Below, piece by piece: positions 1-9,599 of a DNA stretch of 64,000 nt (position 1 is the first letter of the stretch; the number at the start of each line of letters is the position of its first letter). The notes under the pieces are model-generated. The model saw only the letters and a list, made by a program, of their open reading frames with translations, did no database searches and was not told the DNA's origin. This stretch comes from Acanthosoma haemorrhoidale. Lineage: Eukaryota; Arthropoda; Insecta; Hemiptera; Acanthosomatidae. Both the position numbers and the translations under genes were made by a program. The stretch lies in the NCBI GenBank assembly GCA_930367205.1, contig OV884015.1, positions 2,728,001 to 2,792,000 on the forward strand, read 5' to 3'.

Positions 1-93
1 TCTTGATACGAAAACCAGGAAAATATCATCAAAAAGTCGATTTTTTAAAAAATGCGTATTTCATAGCTAGTACGTCAGCTCCTGCCCCATTAT
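1..93 (+). repeat. Satellite B, partial monomer at the window edge
   Basis: The first 93 bases are one nearly complete monomer of satellite B, cut by the window start. The family signature is visible: a gatacgaaaa block, an A-rich/T-rich stretch around tcga, then tatttcatagctagtacg and gctcctgcccc. It runs straight into satellite A at the shared string attatgtt. The same B-to-A passage recurs at 6932-7024, so this is the right end of a B array lying mostly outside the window. There is no sign of coding function: the open frame across the junction simply crosses two unrelated repeats. Confidence 0.9.
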
Positions 94-101
94 GTTTATT
101 G
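94..101. other. B-to-A junction at shared attatgtt
   Basis: B monomers contain ccattatgttctcc and A type d monomers contain aaattatgtttattgc. At the junction (about 90-101, and identically about 7021-7032) the sequence passes from one to the other through the common attatgtt. This fits recombination or repair at 8-bp microhomology. The junction occurs twice because it lies inside the 6.9-kb duplication. Confidence 0.75.
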
Positions 102-1254
102 CTAATTACTGGGCAACCAGTTATGGTAGCATTATTTAGTTTTTTTTATAACGTACATCTATGTATTGTCAACAATCCCACAAAGTTTGATTGAATTGAT
201 GATAGTGGTTTTGGAGCTAGCGCAATGTGAACATATTCACTTTTACTAAGCTCGGTCGATTTGGCGTTTGAGGAAATTGGATAGATGTAGAATTATTCTT
301 AGTGCTAATAACTCTGCAACAAGTTATGGGATTATTATGTAGTTCCTTTGCTTACGTTTCTCTATATATTGTCAACAAACCCACAAAGTTTAATTTCATT
401 GATGCTAGTAGTTTTTGAGGAAGGGCGATGTTAACATATTCCCCTTCGCTTAGCGCGGTCATTTCGGCTGCTGCCGAAATTGGAAAGATGTAGAATTATT
501 TTTATCGCTAATAACTCGGCAACCAGCTATAGTAGCATTATGTGGTTTTTTTTATTACGTACATCTATATATTGTTTACAAACTCACAAAGTTTGATTCA
601 ATTGATGATAGTGGTTTTGGAGCTAGGCCGATGTGAACATATTCACTTTTGCTAAGCTCGGTCGATTTGGCGTTTGAAGAAATTGGATAGATGTAGAATT
701 ATTCTTATCGCTAATAACTCTGCAACAAGTTATGGGAGCATTATGTGGATTCTTTGCTTACGTTATTCTATATATTGTCAACAAAACCACAAAGTTTAAT
801 TTCATGGATGCTAGTAGTTTTTGAGGAAGGGCGATGTTAACATATTCCCCTTCGCTTAGCGCGGTCATTTCGGCTGCTGCCGTAATTGGAGAGATGTAGA
901 ATTTTTTTATCGCTAATAACTCAACAACCAGTTATGGTAGCATTATGTGTTTTTTTTTATTAGGTACATCTATATATTGTCAACAATCCCACAAAGTTTG
1001 ATTAAATTGATGGTGGTAGTTTTTTAGGAAGGGCGATGTGAACATATTCACCTTCGCTTAGCGTGGTCATTTTGGCTGCTGCCGAAATTAGAAAGATGTA
1101 GAATTATTTTTATCGCTAATAACTTGGCAACCAGCTATAGTAGGATTATTTAATTTTTTTTATTACGTACATCTATATATTGTCAACAATCCCACAAAGT
1201 TTCATTGAATTGATGCTAGTAGTTTTTGAGATTGGGCGATGTGAACATATTCCA

Positions 1255-1271
1255 CTTCGCTTAGCGCGGTC
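1255..1271 (+). other. CENP-B-box-like motif in satellite A (example copy)
   Basis: The core of f- and g-like monomers reads cttcgcttagcgcggtc. Against the minimal CENP-B box, nTTCGnnnnAnnCGGGn, it matches TTCG and CGG at the right spacing, seven of nine fixed bases, and misses the central A and the last G. Other monomer types have the diverged forms tttgcttagctcggtgg and tttgctaagctcggtcg. I do not claim that CENP-B or a pogo-like protein binds it; the match may be chance. It is the most GC-rich and most type-specific part of the monomer. Confidence 0.35.
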
Positions 1272-2802
1272 ATTTTGGCTGCTGCCGAAATTGGAAAGAT
1301 GTAGAATTATTTTTATCGCTAATAACTCGGCAACCAGCTATAGTAGCATTATGTGGTTTTTTTTATTACGTACATCTATATATTGTCAACAATCCCACAA
1401 AGTTTGATTGAATTGATGCTAGTAGTTTTTGAGATTGGGCGATGTGAACATATTCCACTTCGCTTAGCGCGGTCATTTCGGCTGCTGCCGTAATTAGAAA
1501 GATGTAGAATTTTTTTTATCGCTAATAACTCAGCAACCAATTATGGTAGCATTATGTGGTTTTTTTTATTACGTACATCTATATATTGTTTACAAACCCA
1601 CAAAGTTTGATTCAATTGATGATATTGGTTTTGGAGCTAGGCCGATGTGAACATATTCACTTTTGCTAAGCTCGGTCGATTTGGCGTTTGAGGAAATTGG
1701 ATAGATGTAGAATTATTCTTATCGCTAATAACTCTGCAACAAGTTAAGGGAGCATTTTGTGGATTCTTTGCTTACGTTCCTCTATATATTGTCAACAAAC
1801 CCACAAAGTTTGATCAAATTGATGATAGTGGTTTCGGAGGTAGACTGATTTGAAGATATTTCCCTTTGCTTAGCTCGGTGGATTCGGCTGTTGAAGAAAC
1901 TTGAAAGATTTAGAATTATACATTATCGCTAATTTCTCTGGAACCAGTAAAGGCAGCATTTTGTGGTTTCTTTTATTTTTTACATCTATATATTATCAAC
2001 AATCCCAAAAAGTAGGACATTAATGTTTCCAGCGGTTTCGGAGGTAGAGTGATTTGAAGATATTTCCATCCCCTAAGCTTCGGCAATGTGACAGATCAAG
2101 GAGCTGGATAGATGCAAAATTATGTTTATTGCTAATTACTGGGTAACCAGTAATGGTAGCATTATTTAGTTTTTTTTATTACGTACATCTATGTATTGTC
2201 AACAATCCCACAAAGTTTGATTGAATTGATGATAGTGGTTTTGGAGCTAGGGCAATGTGAACATATTCACTTTTGCTAAGCTCGGTCGATTTGGCGTTTG
2301 AGGAAATTGGATAGATGTAGAATTATTCTTAGTGCTAATAACTCTGCAACAAGTTATGGGAGCATTATGTAGTTGCTTTGCTTACGTTCCTTTATATATT
2401 GTCAACAAACCCACAAAGTTTAATTTCATTGATGCTAGTAGTTTTTGAGGAAGGGCGATGTGAACATATTCCACTTTGCTTAGTTCGGTGGATTTGGCTG
2501 CTGCCGAAATTGGAAAGATGTAGAATTATTTTTATCGCTAATAACTCGGCAAACAGCTATAGTAGCATTATTTAGTTTTATTTATTACGTACATCTATAT
2601 ATTGTTTACAAACTCACAAAGTTTGATTCAATTGATGCTAGTAGTTTTTGAGATTGGGCGATGTGAACAACTTCCACTTTGCTTAGTTCGGTGGATTCGG
2701 CTGTTGAAGAAACTTAAAAGATTTAGAATTATTCTTATCGCTAATAACTCTCCAACAAACTATGGGAGCATTATGTGGTTTCTTTGCTTACGTTCCTCTA
2801 TT

Positions 2803-3243
2803 TCATAGCTAGTACGTCAGCTCCTGCCCCATTATGTTCTCCTGATACGAAAACAACAAAAATATCGTCAAAAAGTCGAATTTTTAAAAAAATGGGTATT
2901 TCATAGCTGGCACGTTAGCTCCTGCTCTTTTATGTTCTCCTGATACTAAATCAAGGAAAATATCGTCAAAAAGTCGAATTTTTCGAAAATGCGTATTTCA
3001 TAGCTAGTACGTTAGCTCCTGCCCCATCATGTTCTCCTGATACTAAAACGAGGAAAAGATCGTCAAAAAGTTGAATTTTTAAAAAATGGGTATTTCATAG
3101 CTGGTACGTTAGCTCCTGTCCCATTATGTTCTCCTGATACCAAAACAAAGAAAATATTGTCTAAAATTCAAATTTTTACAAAAATGCGTTTTTTATAGCT
3201 GGTACGTTAGCTCCTACCCTATTATGTTCTCCTGATACGAAAA
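2803..3243 (+). repeat. Satellite B array 1 (about 4.5 monomers of 97-98 bp)
   Basis: Tandem array of satellite B. The cctgatac block falls at 2841, 2939, 3036, 3133 and 3231, giving a period of 97-98 bp. Each monomer has cctgatac, an A-rich stretch, a near-palindromic aaaagtcgaattttt core, a gcgtatttcatagct block, gtacgttagctcc, and attatgttct. The last part, about 3010-3230, matches 6712-6932 at offset 3702, including the variants actaaaacgagg and ttgtctaaaattc (second copy tcgtctaaaattc). The left end joins satellite A in the middle of both monomers (tctatttcat). The right end stops shortly after cctgatac and passes into satellite C. Confidence 0.94.
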
Positions 3244-3358
3244 TATTCGATATCATTTGATGTTATATTCACTCGAAACTTTAATCAAACGATCATATCA
3301 CGTGATACCATGAGTGCTAATGATTAGGCACACAATCATATTCGACATCATTTGATGT

Positions 3359-3600
3359 TATGTTCACGCGAAACTTTAATCATACAATCATATCACGTGA
3401 TTGAATGAGTGCCAATGATATAGTACACTATCATATTCGACATCATTTGATGTTATGTTCACCCGGAACTTCAATCAATCGATCGTATCACGTGATTGAA
3501 TGAGTGCCAATGATATGACACACAATCATATTCGACATCATTTGATGTTATATTCACTCGTAACTTGAATCATACGATTGTAACACGTGATACAATGAGT
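3359..3600 (+). repeat. Higher-order duplication in satellite C, left copy
   Basis: Monomers carrying the rare variants tgttcacgcgaaac, tgttcaccc and caatcaatcgatcg recur at offset 1086 (about 4445-4690) with only about two base changes. The offset equals eleven 95-bp units plus the 41-bp truncated unit, so the truncated unit lies inside the duplicated period. This is the only higher-order structure I see in family C. Confidence 0.8.
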
Positions 3601-3951
3601 TCAAATGATACGGTACACAATCATATTTCACATCATTTGATGTTATGTTTACTCGTAACTTTAATCATACGATCGTATCACGTGATTGAATGAGTGCCAA
3701 TGATATGGCACACAATCAAATTCGACATTATTTGGTGTTATATTCACTCGTAACTTGAATCACACGATCGTATCACGTGATACAATGAGTTCAAATGATA
3801 CGGTACACAATCATATTCGACATCATTTGATGTTATGTTCACTCGTAACTTGAATCATACGATTGTATCACGTGAAACGATGAGTGCTAATGATACATTA
3901 TACAATCATATTCAACATCATTTGATGTTATCTTCACTCGTAACTTTCATC

Positions 3952-3972
3952 ATACGATCGTATCACGTGATA
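3952..3972. other. Overlapping double palindrome in satellite C (example copy)
   Basis: Representative of a motif present in nearly every C monomer. Bases 3952-3963 read atacgatcgtat and 3961-3972 read tatcacgtgata. Each is its own reverse complement, and they share three bases. The second contains CACGTG, the canonical E-box/G-box core, and its atcacgtg half fits the consensus RTCACRTG of the budding-yeast centromere element CDEI, bound by Cbf1. Whether any protein binds it here is unknown. The motif is strongly maintained across monomers that differ elsewhere, although a few copies are altered, for example tatcatgtga near 4765. Confidence 0.75.
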
Positions 3973-4099
3973 CAATGAGTGCCAATGATACGGTACACTA
4001 TCATATTCGACATCATTTGATGTTATATTCACTCGTGGCTTCAATCATACGATCGTATCACGTGATATAATGAGTGGCAATGATGCGGTACACTATCAT

Positions 4100-4140
4100 A
4101 ATCGACATCATCTGATGTTATTGATATGGTATACCAGCAT
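4100..4140 (+). repeat. Truncated satellite C monomer (41 bp)
   Basis: The only break in the 95-bp rhythm of array C. The unit starts normally at 4100 with cgacatcatctgatgttatt and then jumps to gatatggtata, which belongs near the end of a monomer. About 54 bp from the middle are missing, including both palindromes and the CACGTG core. The next block at 4141 is also diverged (ggttgacatc). An internal deletion or an out-of-register exchange would explain it. Confidence 0.88.
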
Positions 4141-4444
4141 GGTTGACATCATTTAATGTTATATTCACTCGTAAGTTTAATCATACGATCGTATCACGTG
4201 ATACAATGAGTGTTAATGATACATTATACAATCATATTCAACATCATTTGATGTTATATTTACTCGTAACTTTAATCATACGATCGTATCACGTGAGACA
4301 ATGAGTGCCAATGATACGGCACACTATCATATTCGACATCATTTGATGCTATATTTACTCGTAACTTTAATCATACGATCGTATCACGTGAAACAACGAG
4401 TGCTAATGATACATTATACAATCATATTCAACATCATTTGATGT

Positions 4445-4690
4445 TATGTTCACGCGAAACTTTAATCATACAATCATATCACGTGATTGAATGAGTGCTA
4501 ATGATATAGTACACTATCATATTCGACATCATTTGATGTTATGTTCACCCGAAACTTCAATCAATCGATCGTATCACGTGATTGAATGAGTGCCAATGAT
4601 ATGACACACAATCATATTCGACATCATTTGATGTTATATTCACTCGTAACTTAAATCATACGATTGTATCACGTGATACAATGAGTGCTA
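4445..4690 (+). repeat. Higher-order duplication in satellite C, right copy
   Basis: Right-hand partner of the block at 3359-3600, at offset 1086. It shares the cacgcgaaac and caatcaatcgatcg variants, which are absent from the other C monomers. Confidence 0.8.
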
Positions 4691-5477
4691 ATGATACAGC
4701 ACACAATCATATTCGACATCATTTGATGTTATATTCACTCGTAACTTGAATCATACGACCGTATCATGTGATTAAATGAATGCCAATGATATGGCACACA
4801 ATCATATTCGACATCATTTGATGTTATATTCACTGGTACCATGAATCATACGATCGTATCACGTGATACCATGAGTGCTAATGATACAGCACACAATCTT
4901 ATTCGACATTATTTGATGTTATATTCACTCGTAACTTGAATCATACGACCGTATCACGTGATACAATAAGTTTAAATGATACGGTAAACAATCATATTCG
5001 ACATCATTTGATGTTATCTTCACTCGTAACTTTCATCATACGATCGTATCACGTGAAACAATGAGTGCTAATGATACATTATACAATCATATTCAAAATC
5101 ATTTGATGTTATCTTCACTCGTAACTTTCATCATACGATCGTATCACGTGATACAATAAGTGCAAATGATACGGCACACTATCATATTTGACATCATTTG
5201 ATGTCATATTCACTCGTAACTTTATTCATACGATCGTATGATCTTTAACGTTAGCTCTTGCCCTATTATGTTCTCCTGATACCAAAACATAGAAAACATC
5301 TTTAAAAAGTCGAATATTAACAAAAATGCGTATTTCATAGCTAGTATGTTAGCTCCTGCCCCATTATGTTCTCCTGATACCTGAACAAGAAAATATCGTA
5401 AAAAAGTTGAATTTTTAAAAAAATGCGTATTTCTTAGCTAGTACGTTAGCTCCTGCCTTATTATGTTCTCCTGATAC

Positions 5478-5495
5478 CAAAAAAAAAAAAAAGGC
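5478..5495 (+). repeat. A-rich expansion in one B monomer
   Basis: After gatacc the usual aaaacaagaaaa stretch is replaced by a nearly pure run of A followed by aggcatc. The monomer keeps its normal 98-bp spacing, so this is substitution or slippage inside the A-rich segment rather than an inserted tail. Confidence 0.6.
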
Positions 5496-5570
5496 ATCAA
5501 AAAGTTAAATTTTTTTAAAAAAGAGTATTTTATAGCCGGTACGTTAGCTCCTGAACAATTATGTTCTCCT

Positions 5571-5961
5571 GATACGAAATCAAGAAAAATATCGTCAAAA
5601 AGTTGAATTTTTCGAAAATGCGTATTTCATAGCTAGTACGTTAGCTTCTGCCCCATCATGTGCTCCTGATACTAAAACCAGGAAAATATCGTCAAAAAAA
5701 TGAATTTTTAAAAAAATGCGTATTTCTTAGCTAGTACGTTAGCTCCTGCCTTATTATGTTCTCCTGATACCAAAACAAAGAAAATGTCATCAAAAAGTTA
5801 AATTTTTTTAAAAAAGAGTATTTTATAGCTGGTACGTCAGCTCCTGCCCTATTATGTTCTCCTGATACGAAAACAAGACAAATATCGTCAAAAAGACAAA
5901 TTTTTACAAAAATGCGTTTTTTATAGCTGGTACGTTAGATCCTACCCTATTATGTTCTCCT
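5571..5961 (+). repeat. Satellite B tetramer, 391 bp, first copy
   Basis: Four B monomers form a higher-order unit that recurs at 5962. Diagnostic variants shared by the two copies are gatacgaaatcaag, gttagcttctg and the run tcaaaaaaatga. The copies differ at scattered bases, for example ccccatcatgtgc against tccatcatgttc, so this duplication looks older than those in array A. Confidence 0.82.
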
Positions 5962-6245
5962 GATACGAAATCAAGAAAAATATCGTCAAAAAGTCGAATT
6001 TTTCGAAAATGCGTATTTCATAGCTAGTACGTTAGCTTCTGCTCCATCATGTTCTCCTGATACTAAAACCAGGAAAATATCGTCAAAAAAATGAATTTTT
6101 AAAAAAATGCGTATTTCTTAGCTAGTACGTTAGCTCCTGCCTTATTATGTTCTCCTGATACCAAAACAAAGAAAATGTCATCAAAAAGTTAAATTTTTTG
6201 AAAAAAGAGTATTTTATAGCTGGTACGTCAGCTCCTGCCCTATTA
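5962..6245 (+). repeat. Satellite B tetramer, second (incomplete) copy
   Basis: Partner of the block starting at 5571, at offset 391. Similarity is clear to about 6245 and then gives way to other B monomer types. Confidence 0.78.
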
Positions 6246-6931
6246 TGTTCTCCTGATACGAAAACAAGAAAAATATCGTCAAAAAGTCGAATTTTTACAA
6301 AAATGCGTATTTAGAGCTAGTACGTTAGCTCCTGTCCCGTTATGTTCTCCTGATACCAAAACAAAAAAAATATCGTTCAAAAGTCAAATTTTTACAAAAA
6401 TGCGTATTTCATAGCTGGTACGTTAGCTCCTGCCCTATTATGTTCTCCTGATACGAAAACGAGAAAATGATCGTCAAAAAGTTGAATTTTTAAAAAATGG
6501 GTATTTCATAGCTAGTATGTTAGCTCCTGCCCCATTATGTTCTCCTGATATGAAAATCAGGAAAATATCGTCAAAAAGTTGAATTTTTAGAAAATGGGTA
6601 TTTCATAGCTGGTACGTTAGCTCCTGTCCCATTATGTTCTCCTGATACCAAAACAAGAAAAATATCGTCAAAAAGTCGAATTTTTAAAAAATGCGTATTT
6701 CATATCTAGTACGTTAGCTCCTGCCCCATCATGTTCTCCTGATACTAAAACGAGGAAAAGATCGTCAAAAAGTTGAATTTTTAAAAAATGGGTATTTCAT
6801 AGCTGGTACGTTAGCTCCTGTCTCATTATGTTCTCCTGATACCAAAACAAAGAAAATATCGTCTAAAATTCAAATTTTTACAAAAATGCGTTTTTTATAG
6901 CTGGTACGTTAGCTCCTACCCTATTATGTTC

Positions 6932-9228
6932 TCTTGATACGAAAACCAGGAAAATATCATCAAAAAGTCGATTTTTTAAAAAATGCGTATTTCATAGCTA
7001 GTACGTCAGCTCCTGCCCCATTATGTTTATTGCTAATTACTGGGCAACCAGTTATGGTAGCATTATTTAGTTTTTTTTATAACGTACATCTATGTATTGT
7101 CAACAATCCCACAAAGTTTGATTGAATTGATGATAGTGGTTTTGGAGCTAGCGCAATGTGAACATATTCACTTTTACTAAGCTCGGTCGATTTGGCGTTT
7201 GAGGAAATTGGATAGATGTAGAATTATTCTTAGTGCTAATAACTCTGCAACAAGTTATGGGATTATTATGTAGTTCCTTTGCTTACGTTTCTCTATATAT
7301 TGTCAACAAACCCACAAAGTTTAATTTCATTGATGCTAGTAGTTTTTGAGGAAGGGCGATGTTAACATATTCCCCTTCGCTTAGCGCGGTCATTTCGGCT
7401 GCTGCCGAAATTGGAAAGATGTAGAATTATTTTTATCGCTAATAACTCGGCAACCAGCTATAGTAGCATTATGTGGTTTTTTTTATTACGTACATCTATA
7501 TATTGTTTACAAACTCACAAAGTTTGATTCAATTGATGATAGTGGTTTTGGAGCTAGGCCGATGTGAACATATTCACTTTTGCTAAGCTCGGTCGATTTG
7601 GCGTTTGAAGAAATTGGATAGATGTAGAATTATTCTTATCGCTAATAACTCTGCAACAAGTTATGGGAGCATTATGTGGATTCTTTGCTTACGTTATTCT
7701 ATATATTGTCAACAAAACCACAAAGTTTAATTTCATGGATGCTAGTAGTTTTTGAGGAAGGGCGATGTTAACATATTCCCCTTCGCTTAGCGCGGTCATT
7801 TCGGCTGCTGCCGTAATTGGAGAGATGTAGAATTTTTTTATCGCTAATAACTCAACAACCAGTTATGGTAGCATTATGTGTTTTTTTTTATTAGGTACAT
7901 CTATATATTGTCAACAATCCCACAAAGTTTGATTAAATTGATGGTGGTAGTTTTTTAGGAAGGGCGATGTGAACATATTCACCTTCGCTTAGCGTGGTCA
8001 TTTTGGCTGCTGCCGAAATTAGAAAGATGTAGAATTATTTTTATCGCTAATAACTTGGCAACCAGCTATAGTAGGATTATTTAATTTTTTTTATTACGTA
8101 CATCTATATATTGTCAACAATCCCACAAAGTTTCATTGAATTGATGCTAGTAGTTTTTGAGATTGGGCGATGTGAACATATTCCACTTCGCTTAGCGCGG
8201 TCATTTTGGCTGCTGCCGAAATTGGAAAGATGTAGAATTATTTTTATCGCTAATAACTCGGCAACCAGCTATAGTAGCATTATGTGGTTTTTTTTATTAC
8301 GTACATCTATATATTGTCAACAATCCCACAAAGTTTGATTGAATTGATGCTAGTAGTTTTTGAGATTGGGCGATGTGAACATATTCCACTTCGCTTAGCG
8401 CGGTCATTTCGGCTGCTGCCGTAATTAGAAAGATGTAGAATTTTTTTTATCGCTAATAACTCAGCAACCAATTATGGTAGCATTATGTGGTTTTTTTTAT
8501 TACGTACATCTATATATTGTTTACAAACCCACAAAGTTTGATTCAATTGATGATATTGGTTTTGGAGCTAGGCCGATGTGAACATATTCACTTTTGCTAA
8601 GCTCGGTCGATTTGGCGTTTGAGGAAATTGGATAGATGTAGAATTATTCTTATCGCTAATAACTCTGCAACAAGTTAAGGGAGCATTTTGTGGATTCTTT
8701 GCTTACGTTCCTCTATATATTGTCAACAAACCCACAAAGTTTGATCAAATTGATGATAGTGGTTTCGGAGGTAGACTGATTTGAAGATATTTCCCTTTGC
8801 TTAGCTCGGTGGATTCGGCTGTTGAAGAAACTTGAAAGATTTAGAATTATACATTATCGCTAATTTCTCTGGAACCAGTAAAGGCAGCATTTTGTGGTTT
8901 CTTTTATTTTTTACATCTATATATTATCAACAATCCCAAAAAGTAGGACATTAATGTTTCCAGCGGTTTCGGAGGTAGAGTGATTTGAAGATATTTCCAT
9001 CCCCTAAGCTTCGGCAATGTGACAGATCAAGGAGCTGGATAGATGCAAAATTATGTTTATTGCTAATTACTGGGTAACCAGTAATGGTAGCATTATTTAG
9101 TTTTTTTTATTACGTACATCTATGTATTGTCAACAATCCCACAAAGTTTGATTGAATTGATGATAGTGGTTTTGGAGCTAGGGCAATGTGAACATATTCA
9201 CTTTTGCTAAGCTCGGTCGATTTGGCGT
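6932..9228 (+). repeat. Right copy of the 6931-bp-offset segmental duplication
   Basis: Second copy of the block seen at 1-2297. It starts inside satellite B with the same variant cttgatacg (other B monomers have cctgatac) and keeps the same private A variants. After 9228 the two copies part: this one continues into the long A array, whereas the left copy goes on for about 500 bases of A and then turns into B and C. The breakpoint lies inside an A monomer, as expected for exchange between homologous monomers. Confidence 0.93.
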
Positions 9229-9599
9229 TTGAGAAAATGTGATAGATGTAGAATTATTCTTAGTGCTAATAACTCTGCAACAAGTTATGGGATTATTATG
9301 TAGTTTCTTTGCTTACGTTCCTCTATATATTGTTTACAAACCCACAAAGTTTGATTCAATTGATGATAGTGGTTTTGGAGCTAGGCCGATGTGAACATAT
9401 TCACTTTTGCTAAGCTCGGTCGATTTGGCGTTTGAGCAAATTGGATAGATGTAGAATTATTCTTATCGCTAATAACTCTCCAACAAGCTATGGGAGCATT
9501 ATGTGGTTTCTTTGCTTACGTTCCTCTATGTATTGTCAACAAACCCACAATGTTTAAATTCATTGATGCTAGTAGTTTTTAAGGAAGGGCGATGTTAAC

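Larger units (their letters stand above)
1..2297 (+). repeat. Left copy of a 6931-bp-offset segmental duplication
   Basis: This stretch, comprising the B tail plus about 11 A monomers, recurs at 6932-9228. I compared many lines across it at offset 6931 and found no difference. The match ends where this copy reads tttgaggaaattgg and the other reads tttgagaaaatgtg. The left limit is set by the window edge, so the true duplication may be longer. The duplicated unit would be B-A-B-C-B, 6.9 kb long, which means the two minor families were amplified together with A as one block. The identity suggests a recent event. Confidence 0.93.
94..2802 (+). repeat. Satellite A array 1 (about 13 monomers of ~203 bp)
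   Basis: Head-to-tail array of the ~203-bp satellite A. Monomer starts, taken at the acgtacatct or acgttcctct block, fall near 151, 354, 557, 760, 962, 1165, 1368, 1571, 1774, 1977, 2181, 2384, 2587 and 2790, so the spacing is 202-204 bp throughout. Each monomer holds a tatattgtcaac block, a cacaaagttt block, a gatgtgaacatatt block, a cggt-containing core, a taataactc block and, in many, a run of about eight T near the end. The monomers are mixed types with no clear higher-order period inside this block. The array ends about 12 bases into a monomer, where family B begins. Bases 94-2297 are repeated at offset 6931. No gene is seen. Confidence 0.95.
3244..5240 (+). repeat. Satellite C array (about 21 monomers of 95 bp)
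   Basis: Tandem array of a third family with a very regular 95-bp period. The attcgacatcat block starts at 3244, 3340, 3435, 3530, 3625, 3720, 3815, 3910, 4005, 4100, then 4141 after a truncated unit, then 4236, 4331, 4426, 4521, 4616, 4711, 4806, 4901, 4996, 5091 and 5186. Each monomer reads attcgacatcatttgatg, a tcactcgtaact block, then catacgatcgtatcacgtga, then an aatgagtgccaatgat block. The centre combines two overlapping 12-bp perfect palindromes. Monomers differ at several positions each, so this array is less homogenised than the A array. I see no similarity to A and no convincing similarity to B, despite the close period. Confidence 0.95.
5241..7023 (+). repeat. Satellite B array 2 (about 18 monomers of 97-98 bp)
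   Basis: Second and longer B array. The cctgatac block runs from 5275, 5373, 5470, 5568, 5665, 5763, 5861 and 5959 to 6933, averaging 97.5 bp over 17 intervals. It begins just after array C in the gttagctc part of a monomer, a different phase from where the left B array stopped, so C is not a clean insertion into one B monomer. Internal higher-order structure is present: a four-monomer block around 5571 recurs at 5962 (offset 391). The last two monomers match those before array C at offset 3702. It passes into satellite A at attatgtt. Confidence 0.95.

Noticed and set aside
3..194. A 63-codon frame across the B-to-A junction, present twice (also 6934-7125)
   Set aside because: It joins two unrelated satellites and is duplicated only through the 6931-bp segmental copy. 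There is no evidence for a gene.
1368..1400. TATA-like ctatatattg block as a promoter in each A monomer
   Set aside because: The block occurs once per monomer in an AT-rich repeat and nothing gene-like follows. Satellite transcription is possible, but the sequence alone does not support a promoter call.
3244..5240. CRISPR-like appearance of regular short repeats in satellite C
   Set aside because: The whole 95-bp unit is repeated. There are no unique spacers between conserved repeats, and the context is eukaryotic satellite DNA.
2803..7023. The B/C block as a transposable element inserted in array A
   Set aside because: There are no terminal inverted or long terminal repeats, no target-site duplication at the two A borders, and no coding remnant. 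Both families are plain tandem arrays.
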